NCBI GenBank assembly: GCA_902806415.1
Contig: CADCWN010000347.1
Coordinates: 1-32,275 of the forward strand
Length of the DNA stretch: 32,275 nt
Direction: 5' to 3'
Source of the DNA: an uncultured Thermomicrobiales bacterium
GTDB lineage: Bacteria; Chloroflexota; Chloroflexia; Thermomicrobiales; CADCWN01
Shown: positions 18,900-25,693 of the stretch, in pieces
Layout of the letters: every line of letters starts with the position of its first letter
Numbering within the stretch: position 1 is the stretch's first letter
Position numbers and translations under genes: made by a program
Notes under the pieces: generated by a model
The model's database searches: none
The model's input: only the letters and a program-made list of their open reading frames with translations
Told to the model about the DNA's origin: nothing

Positions 18900-19370
18900 A
18901 TGGCGATCACGACCGAGGATGCGGCGGCGCTCTGCGCGCGGGTCTATGCGCTCGTGCGCGCCTGCCCGCCGGGGCGGGTGACAACTTACGGGGCGATCGG
19001 CAAGGCGCTCGGCCACCCGCGCGGGGCGCGGATGATCGGCTGGATCATGAACGAGACGCCGAATCGGCTGGTGATCCCGGCGCAACGGGTGATCAGCAAG
19101 GACGGGACGCTGACCGGTGGCTGGGCCTTCGGCGGCGTGGAGGCGATGCGCGGGCTGCTCGAAGGGGAGGGCGTGGGGTTCGACGAGCGCGGGCGGGCGC
19201 TGATGAAAGTCCACGAGTGGGACCCGACTCGCGACCTCGCGCCGGACGAGTTAGGGCGGTTGCTGGCCGACGCGCCGGGCGCGCTGGCGGTCGAGCCGTC
19301 GGCGCAACTCTTGCGCCTGCTGAACCGCGACGCGGCCTCGCCGTTCAGCCAGCCGACCGCGCGATCATAA
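18900..19370 (+). CDS. Alkyltransferase-like (Atl) DNA-binding protein, MGMT family
   Basis: A 156-residue protein of the O6-methylguanine-DNA methyltransferase fold. The DNA-binding region is present (CPPGRVTTYGAIGKALGHPR, ARMIGWIMN). The active-site PCHR motif reads PAQRV at 60-64, so the alkyl-accepting Cys is Ala61 and the usual His is Gln62. It therefore cannot act as a methyltransferase. Atl proteins bind and flip alkylated guanine and pass lesions to nucleotide excision repair; that role is inferred here. The C-terminal 50 residues (ALAVEPSAQLLRLLNRDAAS) extend past the usual Atl length of about 100-110. The ATG at 18900 follows AAGGT. A small gene follows ten bases later. Confidence 0.88.
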   Translation: MAITTEDAAALCARVYALVRACPPGRVTTYGAIGKALGHPRGARMIGWIMNETPNRLVIPAQRVISKDGTLTGGWAFGGVEAMRGLLEGEGVGFDERGRALMKVHEWDPTRDLAPDELGRLLADAPGALAVEPSAQLLRLLNRDAASPFSQPTARS

Positions 19371-19379
19371 GGGGGTGAG

Positions 19380-19604
19380 ATGGTGCAGGATGTGGAGACG
19401 ACCGGGGGGTATTGGATTCGCTTCGAGAATGTCGATGGGCGGATCGTGGAGGAGGTGTCGTTCGTGCCGCGCCTGCCGGAAATCGGCCAACTGATTCCGG
19501 TGGCGGGGACGCACTGCGAGGTGATGGAGCAGTGGGCCGACCGCTCGCTGACCGAGGGGGGCGGGCCGGAGGTGCTGGTCTTCACCGTTAAGCCGTTGGC
19601 GTGA
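19380..19604 (+). CDS. Hypothetical protein, 74 aa, downstream of the Atl gene
   Basis: A 74-residue acidic, beta-rich soluble protein (GGYWIRFENVDGRIVEEVSF, PEVLVFTVKPLA) with one Cys in THCEVMEQW. A GGGGGTGAG site lies just before the ATG at 19380, which is ten bases after the Atl stop. It is probably co-transcribed with the Atl gene. No family recognised, and function cannot be told from context alone. Confidence 0.7.
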   Translation: MVQDVETTGGYWIRFENVDGRIVEEVSFVPRLPEIGQLIPVAGTHCEVMEQWADRSLTEGGGPEVLVFTVKPLA

Positions 19605-19617
19605 GATGAAAGGACGA

Positions 19618-19743
19618 TTACCGCAGAGGCGCGGAGGCGCAGAGGATCGCAGAGAGGGAACGAAAGGAGGGGGTTACGGCACGACCCCTTCCCTTTTATC
19701 CTCGTCTCTGCGGCCCTCTGCGCCTCCGCGCCTCTGCGGTTAA
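19618..19743. repeat. Long hairpin repeat, ACCGCAGAGGCGCGGAGGCG family, second copy
   Basis: The arms 19618-19657 and 19701-19743 are inverted copies with a 43-base loop. The right arm ends 10 bases before the -10 box of the IscU-like gene, so the element sits where upstream promoter elements would lie. Confidence 0.85.
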
Positions 19744-19750
19744 ACTCCCG

Positions 19751-19759
19751 TGCTACAAT
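19751..19759 (+). promoter_or_regulatory. Extended -10 promoter (TGCTACAAT) of the IscU-like/ppk2 unit
   Basis: The TG-N-TACAAT extended -10 is followed by the first possible start codon 19 bases later, so the leader is very short. No -35 is visible because that area is hairpin repeat. The same architecture occurs before recO (TGTTATAAT) and lutC (TGCTACACT). Confidence 0.5.
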
Positions 19760-19777
19760 TTTTCGGGATAGGGCAAC

Positions 19778-20194
19778 GTGGGCGAGGTATTCGTGACCAC
19801 AGAAGGGCCGTATAGCCCGCAGGTGCTGGAACACTTCGCGCGACCGCGCAACCTGGGGCGCTTGCCCGAGGCGAACGGGCGCGGCGTGGTCGGCGACCTG
19901 CACGACGGCCCGACGCGGATCGAGATCGCGATCGTGGTCGCGGCGGGGCGGGTCGCGGCGGCGCGTTTCCGCACGTTCGGGTGCAGCGCGGCGATCGCGG
20001 CGTCGTCAATGGCGACGACCCTGATCGAGGGGCGGGCGGTGGCCGAGGTCGGCGCGCTGACGGCGGGGCGGATCGCCGAGGCGCTGGGCGGGCTGCCGCC
20101 CGAGCGGGCGTATGCGCCGGAGATGGCGGCGGCGGCGGTGCGTGGCGCGGTCGCCGATTGGGCGGCGCGCGAGCAGGGGGAGGGGGGATTGTGA
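19778..20194 (+). CDS. IscU/NifU-like scaffold homologue lacking two of three cluster cysteines
   Basis: A protein of up to 138 residues matching the IscU/NifU N-terminal fold: YSPQVLEHFARPRNLGRLPE, ARFRTFGCSAAIAASSMAT and a C-terminal amphipathic helix. Canonical IscU binds a [2Fe-2S] cluster through three Cys. Here only the middle one (FGC) remains: the GNPxCGD position reads GRGVVGD, and the HCSxLA position reads YAPEMA. It is therefore unlikely to assemble clusters in the usual way. The start is GTG 19778, or GTG 19793, which has a GAGGT before it and would remove five residues. It overlaps ppk2 by four bases (GTGA), implying coupled translation. Confidence 0.85.
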   Translation: MGEVFVTTEGPYSPQVLEHFARPRNLGRLPEANGRGVVGDLHDGPTRIEIAIVVAAGRVAAARFRTFGCSAAIAASSMATTLIEGRAVAEVGALTAGRIAEALGGLPPERAYAPEMAAAAVRGAVADWAAREQGEGGL

Positions 20195-21093
20195 GTGCGG
20201 TGGGGGAGAGCGTGAGCGTGGCGAGTCAACAGTACGCGCGGCGGGTGGTACCCGGTGAGCGGGTCCACCTCGACCGTTACGACCCGGCGGATACCCAGGG
20301 GTTGACGAAGGATGAGGGCCGCGATCTGCTGCAACAACTCGACGAGGAGTTGGCCGAGTTGCAGGAGTTGCTCTACGCGGCGGGGCAGCACCGCGTCCTG
20401 CTCCTGTTGCAGGGGATGGACACGAGCGGCAAGGACGGCACGATCAAGCGGGTGCTGAAAGAGGTCAACCCGACCGGCTGCCAGATCATGAGCTTTAAGT
20501 CGCCGACGCCGATCGAACTGGCGCACGACTTCCTCTGGCGGGTCCACGCCAAGGTCCCGGAGGCGGGGCAGTTGGGGGTCTTCAATCGCTCGCACTACGA
20601 GGACGTGCTGGTCGTGCGGGTCCACAAACTGGTGCCTGATGCCGTCTGGCGCGGGCGCTATTCGCAGATCAACGCCTTCGAGCGGCTGCTGACCGAGACG
20701 GGGACGATCCTGATCAAGTGCTTCCTGCACATCAGCAAGGACGAGCAGGAGCGGCGGCTGCTGGCGCGCGAGCAGGACGTGACCAAGGCGTGGAAACTCT
20801 CGCCCGGCGATTGGGCCGAGCGCCAGCTGTGGGACGACTACACCGCCGCCTACGAGGATGCATTGCGCGAGTGCAGCACGACGCGCGCCCCCTGGAATAT
20901 CATCCCCGCCGATAAGAAGTGGTTCCGCAACGTGGCGGTGGCGCAATTGCTGGTCGAGGCGCTGCGCCCGCACCGGGAGGGCTGGCTGGCGCACCTGGAT
21001 GCGCTTGGGCAGCCGCAGTTGGCGGCGCTCCGGGAGGCGCGCGGCGAGCGGGCTGGGGAGGATGAGGAGGCGGTGGAGGATGTCACGGAGTGA
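20191..21093 (+). CDS. Polyphosphate kinase 2 family (class III-type) nucleotide phosphotransferase
   Basis: Uses inorganic polyphosphate to phosphorylate nucleoside mono- or diphosphates. 300 residues. Seen: Walker A GMDTSGKDGTIKRV (Lys81); NPTGCQIMSFKSP; the Walker B-side FNRSHYEDVLVVRVH at 131-145; FLHISKDEQERRL (lid); and WNIIPADKKWFRN. The layout, including the N-terminal LDRYDPADT and LLYAAGQHRVLLLLQ, matches class III enzymes of Deinococcus/Meiothermus, which act on both AMP and ADP; substrate choice here is an inference. The GTG start overlaps the IscU-like stop and follows GGGGGAGGGGGG. The C-terminal 25 residues are acidic and probably disordered. Confidence 0.94.
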   Translation: MSAVGESVSVASQQYARRVVPGERVHLDRYDPADTQGLTKDEGRDLLQQLDEELAELQELLYAAGQHRVLLLLQGMDTSGKDGTIKRVLKEVNPTGCQIMSFKSPTPIELAHDFLWRVHAKVPEAGQLGVFNRSHYEDVLVVRVHKLVPDAVWRGRYSQINAFERLLTETGTILIKCFLHISKDEQERRLLAREQDVTKAWKLSPGDWAERQLWDDYTAAYEDALRECSTTRAPWNIIPADKKWFRNVAVAQLLVEALRPHREGWLAHLDALGQPQLAALREARGERAGEDEEAVEDVTE

Positions 21094-21156
21094 TTAAGTA
21101 CGCAGACGGCTGAACAGCCTGCTGTATCACCTCAAAGCCTGCCCTTGTCATCGGGC

Positions 21157-21260
21157 GATCACCGCAGAGGCGCAGAGGCGCAGCGGGCCGCGGAGCAGGG
21201 TCGAGAATGATAGCTTGACCTCTCTGCGGCCCGCTGCGCCTCTGCGCCTCTGCGGTGATC
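21157..21260. repeat. Long hairpin repeat, ACCGCAGAGGCGCAGAGGCG family, third copy
   Basis: The arms 21157-21196 and 21220-21260 are inverted copies over about 37 bases, almost perfect, with a roughly 25-base loop. It lies between ppk2 and the recO promoter. Confidence 0.88.
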
Positions 21261-21289
21261 GTCTCTGTGGCGCGAGTTGGGGGTAAATT

Positions 21290-21298
21290 TGTTATAAT
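21290..21298 (+). promoter_or_regulatory. Extended -10 promoter (TGTTATAAT) of recO
   Basis: A perfect TATAAT (21293-21298) with an upstream TG extension; no -35 is evident. The transcript would start near 21305, about 22 bases before the GTG of recO, which rules out the longer open frame beginning at 21255. Confidence 0.65.
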
Positions 21299-21326
21299 TG
21301 ACGTAACGAATACGGAATTTGGGGGC

Positions 21327-22109
21327 GTGGTGACGAGGCTGGCGGAGCGGATCTATCGCACGGAGGGGATCGTCCTGCGGCGGATGGAGTTGGGCGAGGC
21401 AGATCGGATCCTCACCCTCTACACCCCGCAGTACGGGAAGCTGCGCGCGATGGCGAAAGGGATCCGCCGCCCGGCGAGCAAGCTGCGCGGCCATCTGGAA
21501 CTCTTCACGCGGGCGAAGCTGATGCTGGCGCGCGGGCGCAATCTGGACGTGATCACCGCCGCAGAGACGACCGAGGCGTTCCGCGGGCTGCGCGCAGAGG
21601 ACTCGTCCTCGCTCGAACCGGTCGGGGGGGCGTACCGGATCGCGGAGCGGCTGGACCGGCTGACCGAGGATGGGGTCGAGAACCGCGCGGTCTGGGATCT
21701 GCTGGTGGCGGCGCTGGGGGCGCTCTCCGATGGGGTGCCACCACGGATGGTCGGGCTGCACTTCGATCTGCGCCTGCTCGGCTATCTCGGGTATCAGCCG
21801 AATCTCGATTCCTGCGCGGGGTGCGATCGACCGCTGGAGCCGATCGAGAATCGTTATAGCTTCGAGCTGGGCGGCGTCCTCTGCCCCGACTGCCGCAGTC
21901 ACGACCCGGCGGCTGACCCGCTCTCCGTCAACGCCCTGAAGCTCTTGCGGCTGATGGCGCGGCAGGATGCCCGCGTGGTGGCACGGCTGCGGTTGCCCGA
22001 GGGGCTGCTCGATGAACTCGAAGGGCTCCTCAATCGCTCGGTGCGGCTGACGACCGATCGGGATTTCGCAGCCCCGGCGGTGCTGCGGAGCTTGCAGGGC
22101 GAGTCGTGA
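21327..22109 (+). CDS. recO: DNA repair protein RecO
   Basis: RecO loads RecA and anneals single strands with RecR in recombinational repair. The 260-residue product has the N-terminal OB-fold pattern (YRTEGIVLRRMELGEADRIL, LYTPQYGKLRAMAKG, then SKLRGHLELFT) and a C-terminal zinc site formed by C163-AGC166 and C186-PDC189. The GTG at 21327 (or the adjacent GTG at 21330) is chosen because it falls just downstream of the promoter; the ribosome binding site is weak (GGGGGC). It is monocistronic, bounded by a hairpin repeat upstream and a repeat-filled region downstream. Confidence 0.93.
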   Translation: MVTRLAERIYRTEGIVLRRMELGEADRILTLYTPQYGKLRAMAKGIRRPASKLRGHLELFTRAKLMLARGRNLDVITAAETTEAFRGLRAEDSSSLEPVGGAYRIAERLDRLTEDGVENRAVWDLLVAALGALSDGVPPRMVGLHFDLRLLGYLGYQPNLDSCAGCDRPLEPIENRYSFELGGVLCPDCRSHDPAADPLSVNALKLLRLMARQDARVVARLRLPEGLLDELEGLLNRSVRLTTDRDFAAPAVLRSLQGES

Positions 22110-22116
22110 GGGGAGA

Positions 22117-22557
22117 GAACAGGAGGCGCGGAGACACGGAGGGCGCGGGGAGGGGAACGATTTTGGTATGCGGGCGGGGCAGTCGGGCGTAAGGACGTAT
22201 TGCATACGCTTACCCACGCCAGGGTTCCTGCGAACGTCTACAGAAGGGCCGACACGGAGAGGGCGTATGCGATACGCCTCTACAACCGACGGTGGTCGAT
22301 ACGCAGCCCGCGCAATCGTGTCCCCAACGCCAGGAACATCTCACCCCTGCGGGAACAGGTACAGCGGTCGGGGCAGGGGCGTATCGCATACGCCCGCACG
22401 TCGTCCCGCCACCCGCGTTCGCAGAAAGCCCCCACGTGGGCAGCGTATACAGTACGCCCCTCCATCCCTCACCGCGATCGGCAGACCACCAAGGCCATGC
22501 CACCCTCACCGATATCCCCGCCCCCCGCTCCCTCCGGGTCTCCGCGCCTCCTGTTCC
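22117..22557. repeat. Composite palindromic element with terminal inverted repeats
   Basis: The ends 22117-22150 (GAACAGGAGGCGCGGAGACA start) and 22524-22557 are inverted copies. Inside, at least four copies of a GGCGTATNGCATACGCC-like dyad occur (22186-22215, 22261-22278, 22376-22396, 22442-22461), with degenerate flanks such as GAACGTCTACAG. No convincing gene lies in the 573-base gap between recO and the next promoter; the open frames here change pattern with the repeats. It looks like one repeat family that received insertions of another. Confidence 0.65.
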
Positions 22558-22582
22558 GTCACCACCCGATCCTCATCCATGC

Positions 22583-22611
22583 TTGACGCACGGCCCGCAA
22601 CCCTGTATGAT
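22583..22611 (+). promoter_or_regulatory. Strong sigma-70-type promoter (TTGACG-17-TATGAT)
   Basis: The -35 TTGACG (22583-22588) and -10 TATGAT (22606-22611) have ideal 17-base spacing. The predicted start near 22618 lies 67 bases before a short ORF with a near-perfect ribosome binding site and about 430 bases before rsgA. Confidence 0.7.
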
Positions 22612-22684
22612 GCGGGTGAGGGTCGCCACTGGCCCAATGATGTCGCGTGTTGATGTTCACTCACCTCGGGAAGGAGGTACGACG

Positions 22685-22750
22685 ATGGCAGGGACTGCAT
22701 CGGTGCTGCGTCACCAGCGTCAGCGTCGCGCCCCCCGGATCGAGCGGTAG
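22685..22750 (+). CDS. 21-residue Arg-rich leader peptide or microprotein
   Basis: ATG 22685 is preceded by GGAAGGAGGT, the best ribosome binding site in the window, at 6-7 bases, and the frame ends at TAG 22748-22750. The peptide starts MAGTASVL and ends RIER. Seven of the 21 residues are Arg, including QRQRRAPR. It sits behind a consensus promoter and before several stable hairpins and rsgA. It could be a leader peptide whose translation controls the structured leader, or a free-standing small protein. It is too short for family assignment; coding is inferred from the translation signals alone. Confidence 0.45.
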   Translation: MAGTASVLRHQRQRRAPRIER

Positions 22751-22754
22751 GAAC

Positions 22755-22950
22755 GTCGCCCCGCAGCGACATCCGCACAAGCCTCTCAATTTCTCCCCTT
22801 CGATCCGAATAGTCCGGGCGTGACGAACCCCGAGAGTCAACTTCGGCTTGCTCTCCGGGCCGTGCGGTCGCCCTGCGCCGCGTCGCGCCCACGATGCTGG
22901 TGACGCTCGCCCGGTGGCTCTTGCCACCACGGGCGGCGATTCGCGTCGCC
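22755..22950 (+). promoter_or_regulatory. Structured leader region before rsgA (four hairpins)
   Basis: Successive stem-loops are visible: GTCGC/GCGAC at 22755-22770; a longer stem at about 22828-22859 closed by a C(UUCG)G tetraloop (GAGAG-U-CAAC / G-C-UUGCUCUC); an 11-bp stem at 22908-22935 with a TCTT loop and a two-base bulge; and GCGA/TCGC just after it. None is followed by a T-run, so a simple terminator is unlikely. No known riboswitch class was recognised. Confidence 0.45.
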
Positions 22951-23046
22951 CGCGCGCCGGGAAGGTGCGGAGCGATTATTGAAGACGCGCGAGGATGGGA
23001 GTGCGACGGTTTGGGTAAGAAAGACAGGTTGCCGCGCGGGGCCGGG

Positions 23047-24111
23047 ATGGGCCTGCGGATGGTCGATGGGGCGGCACCGGTGCCGATCGAGGAGATCGGG
23101 GCCGCGCCGACCGGGCCGGTGTTGCTGGAAGGGCTGATCGTGGACGGCAACCGGGGGATGTATCGGGTGGAGACGAGCGCGGGTCCGATCCTCTGCACGA
23201 TCCGGGGGCGGCTGCGGAAGCAGCTGGTCTACGCCAAGAGCGACAACACCAAGACGCGCAAGAGCGTGCGCGAGGTCAAGGTGAAGGGGCATGACCCGGT
23301 GGCGGTCGGCGACCGCGTGCGGGTCCTGCCGAGCGGCGGCGGGGCCGGGACGATCGAGGAGATCGTCGAGCGGGCGGGCGGGTCGTTCACCCGGCACGAC
23401 CCCAACAAGGGCGGCGGCAAGGTGACCTCGATCGCGGGGCTGGACCAGATCGTGGCGACTTTCGCGGCGAGCGAGCCGACCCCGCACCTGCGCGTCCTCG
23501 ACCGCCTGCTGGTGCTGGCCGAGGCGCAGGAAATCGCGGCGGCGGTCTGCATCGGCAAGGCCGACCTCGGGATCGAGCCCTGGCTGGCGGAGCGGCTGGC
23601 GGTCTACCGCGCGATCGGCTACCCGGTCCTAGTCGTCAGTGCGGTCACCGGCGAGGGGCAGGAGGCGTTGCGGGCGCAATTGGCGGGCAAGACCTCGGCG
23701 TTGCTGGGGCCATCCGGCGTCGGGAAGTCGAGCCTGCTGAATGCCTTGCAGCCGGACCTCGGGCAGTTGGTCGGCGGGGTCAGTGGCTCGACCGGCAAGG
23801 GGAGGCACACGACGACCGGGACGCGGCTCTTCCCGCTCGACGGCCCGGCGGGGGGCTACCTGGCCGACACGGCGGGGTTCCGGTCGCTGTCGCTGGCCGG
23901 GCGGGTTTTTGAGCAACTCGACTGGTGTTTCCGCGAGTTCCGTCCCTATCTGGGCGAGTGCCGAATGAACGATTGTACGCACCTACACGAGCCGGGGTGC
24001 GCGGTCCGCGAGGCCCTGCGGGCGGGCGCGATCGACCGGGACCGCTACGATAGTTTCCGGCGGCTGCGGCGCGCGGGCGATGAGACGATCGATCTCGATA
24101 CAGAAGGGTGA
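23047..24111 (+). CDS. rsgA: Ribosome small subunit-dependent GTPase RsgA
   Basis: A circularly permuted GTPase that checks late maturation of the 30S subunit. The product is about 354 aa. Domains in order: an N-terminal OB fold (GMYRVETSAGPILCTIRGRL), G4-like IGKAD, the P-loop GPSGVGKSSLLNAL at 221-234 (Lys227), G3-like DTAGFRS, and a C-terminal zinc site C305-X4-C310-X-H312-X5-C318. The permuted order (G4 before G1) is diagnostic. The start is uncertain: ATG 23047 lacks a strong ribosome binding site, ATG 23059 is the alternative, and the open frame back to 22894 would cross the hairpins. Transcription may come from the promoter at 22583. Confidence 0.93.
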   Translation: MGLRMVDGAAPVPIEEIGAAPTGPVLLEGLIVDGNRGMYRVETSAGPILCTIRGRLRKQLVYAKSDNTKTRKSVREVKVKGHDPVAVGDRVRVLPSGGGAGTIEEIVERAGGSFTRHDPNKGGGKVTSIAGLDQIVATFAASEPTPHLRVLDRLLVLAEAQEIAAAVCIGKADLGIEPWLAERLAVYRAIGYPVLVVSAVTGEGQEALRAQLAGKTSALLGPSGVGKSSLLNALQPDLGQLVGGVSGSTGKGRHTTTGTRLFPLDGPAGGYLADTAGFRSLSLAGRVFEQLDWCFREFRPYLGECRMNDCTHLHEPGCAVREALRAGAIDRDRYDSFRRLRRAGDETIDLDTEG

Positions 24112-24431
24112 GCTGATGAATTTTCTGGTGCGGAGGCAGCGGTGTCTGGTGGCGACCCTGGGGCGCGGTCCACCGCCATACCCGCGACGACGATGCAGCT
24201 GGCCGACGCCGACGCGCTCCACATTCCAGCCTCCCGGCTCCGTGCAGGGGTGACGGGGATCATGGCGGAGGGCGATGAACCGGACGTGGCGGGGCGCTGG
24301 ATGGGATAGGCGCGCGGGGGCGCTGTGCGTGACGATGATGCTGTGCACGGGCGCGATGATGGAAAGAAGGAGTTGTTCGATGGTGAGGGAAAGCGTCGGG
24401 CCGTTGGGGCGAAAGGGAGACGCGCGGCGCA
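24112..24431. other. Intergenic region after rsgA with only short possible ORFs
   Basis: Small frames exist, the best being ATG 24380, preceded by AAGGAG, which encodes 30 residues to 24472 and runs through the terminator. A 15-codon frame at 24262 and a 45-codon frame at 24117 have weaker signals. None resembles a known protein and I do not call them genes. The region ends in a strong terminator, so it is probably transcribed, either as the rsgA 3' UTR or as a separate small RNA. Confidence 0.4.
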
Positions 24432-24470
24432 CCGGTCGGCCACTCGTTGGGGTGGCCGACCGGCCTCTTT
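24432..24470 (+). terminator. Intrinsic terminator, 12-bp perfect stem
   Basis: CCGGTCGGCCAC (24432-24443) and GTGGCCGACCGG (24452-24463) are perfect complements with an 8-base loop, followed by CCTCTTTAAT. It stands 320 bases after the rsgA stop. Confidence 0.8.
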
Positions 24471-24472
24471 AA

Positions 24473-24904
24473 TAGGAGGCGTTGGGGGTTGGCGCGTAGC
24501 GATATTTGCGGGCGTGGGTGCTGCCGGATGAAACTAACGCTCAATGGCTGCGGCCACAAAGCCCATTCAATTGGACGAAGTTCATCGCTAATTTCGGTGG
24601 TTGTCGGAAGATAGTAGAACAAGTTTTTGTGAGAGCACATTCGAGAACTTGGATAACTCCTCACCAGAACCGGACACGCGACGCGAGCATTGTGCCGTTC
24701 AGCGGTATGTCGTGGCGCGCACACCCCCGGGCGCGGCTGTATCCTGCGCGTCGTCACAGGGCTTGTCCCGAGCCGGGTCTCGGGGCGTGGTCCCCTGCGG
24801 AGTCAGGGGGCGTGGTCCCCTGCAGAGTCAGGGGGGGCAATCGCCCGCCCCTTGCGCCTTGCCCTGCTCCATCGCCGTCGCCGCGCGCGGCCCCCGACTG
24901 AAAC
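24473..24904. other. Gap before lutC: AT-richer patch and a tandem direct repeat
   Basis: Bases about 24530-24660 are clearly less GC-rich than the surroundings and contain no supported gene. Bases 24782-24830 hold two direct copies of a 24/25-base unit containing GGCGTGGTCCCCTGC(G/A)GAGTCA. Each unit has an internal GGGG...CCCC dyad. The open frames across it are low-complexity. Confidence 0.5.
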
Positions 24905-24913
24905 TGCTACACT
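24905..24913 (+). promoter_or_regulatory. Extended -10 promoter (TGCTACACT) of the lut genes
   Basis: The TG-N-TACACT element lies 48 bases before the lutC start and resembles the extended -10 elements before the IscU-like gene and recO. No clear -35 is visible. Confidence 0.4.
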
Positions 24914-24960
24914 CTGAATTATTGAGCGGGTGAGCGGGTTTGCGCGACGAGGAGAAGGGT

Positions 24961-25596
24961 ATGGCTACTGCGGTGTCGGGCGAGCGGGGCGTGGCGCTGG
25001 ATCTTCTCGTAGACCGACTCGCCGAGCGCACGGGCAAACTCGGCGTCCAGATCCATCGGGTGGCGACACTCGATGAGGTCGCGGTGCTGGCCGCCGAGTT
25101 GGTCGAGGATGGCGGCCCCGCCGCCTTCGCGCCGCCCGCCGGGGCAGGCTGGCGGGCGATCATCGCGCCGACCCTCGACGCCGCCTCCCCGGCCCTGCGG
25201 CAGCATCTCACGACGCGTGGCGTGGCCCTCGCCGAGGTGACGCCCGACCGCCCGACCGGAGCCTCGGTCGGGGTGGCGGTCGGGATCTCCGCAGCGGCGC
25301 ATGGGGTGGCCGAGACCGGCACGATGATCGTGGCCGATGGCCTGGCCGATCGCCTGGTGCGGATGCTTGCACCGAAACATATCCTCGTTGTCCAGATGGC
25401 CGACATCCTCCCGAGCCTCGATGAGGCGGGGGAGCGCCTGCGCGCCCTGACCGCCGCGGGGCCGGATACGCCGGGGCGGTATGTCAGCTTCATCACCGGG
25501 CCGAGCCGCACGGCGGATATCGAGATGAGCCTGACGGTCGGCGCGCACGGTCCGGCGGAGTTGCACATCGCGATCCTGGGGGCGGCGCAGGGCTGA
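24961..25596 (+). CDS. lutC: Lactate utilisation protein C (LUD domain)
   Basis: A 211-residue LUD-domain protein of the LutC/YkgG family, a subunit of the LutABC system that oxidises L-lactate to pyruvate. Diagnostic segments are GVAVGISAAAHGVAETGTMI and the C-terminal YVSFITGPSRTADIEMSLTV followed by GAHGPAELHIAIL. ATG 24961 has GAGGAGAAGGG directly upstream. The fused LutB-LutA gene follows after 97 bases and supplies the rest of the complex. The order lutC then lutBA differs from the classical lutABC order. Function is inferred from family and neighbours; the exact hydroxyacid substrate (lactate or glycolate) is not provable from sequence. Confidence 0.92.
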   Translation: MATAVSGERGVALDLLVDRLAERTGKLGVQIHRVATLDEVAVLAAELVEDGGPAAFAPPAGAGWRAIIAPTLDAASPALRQHLTTRGVALAEVTPDRPTGASVGVAVGISAAAHGVAETGTMIVADGLADRLVRMLAPKHILVVQMADILPSLDEAGERLRALTAAGPDTPGRYVSFITGPSRTADIEMSLTVGAHGPAELHIAILGAAQG

Positions 25597-25693
25597 CGCT
25601 CTAGTATGTGACAAAACCACGGGATGCTGGAGTTCGGATGCCATCTCTACAGGTATTCGACGCCACCCGAACTGATGAGCGAGAGAGGCGACG

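Noticed and set aside
22349..22557. Possible CRISPR array or minisatellite
   Set aside because: The repeated units are dyads of unequal spacing and sequence, with no regular repeat-spacer pattern and no cas genes.
22200..22750. Long plus-strand frames through the region between recO and rsgA
   Set aside because: They run across palindromic repeats and a promoter and contain no family features. Only the terminal 21-codon ORF has translation signals.
22828..22860. UUCG-capped hairpin as a terminator of the short ORF
   Set aside because: No T-run follows; the sequence continues GC-rich into further hairpins, so it was kept as leader structure only.
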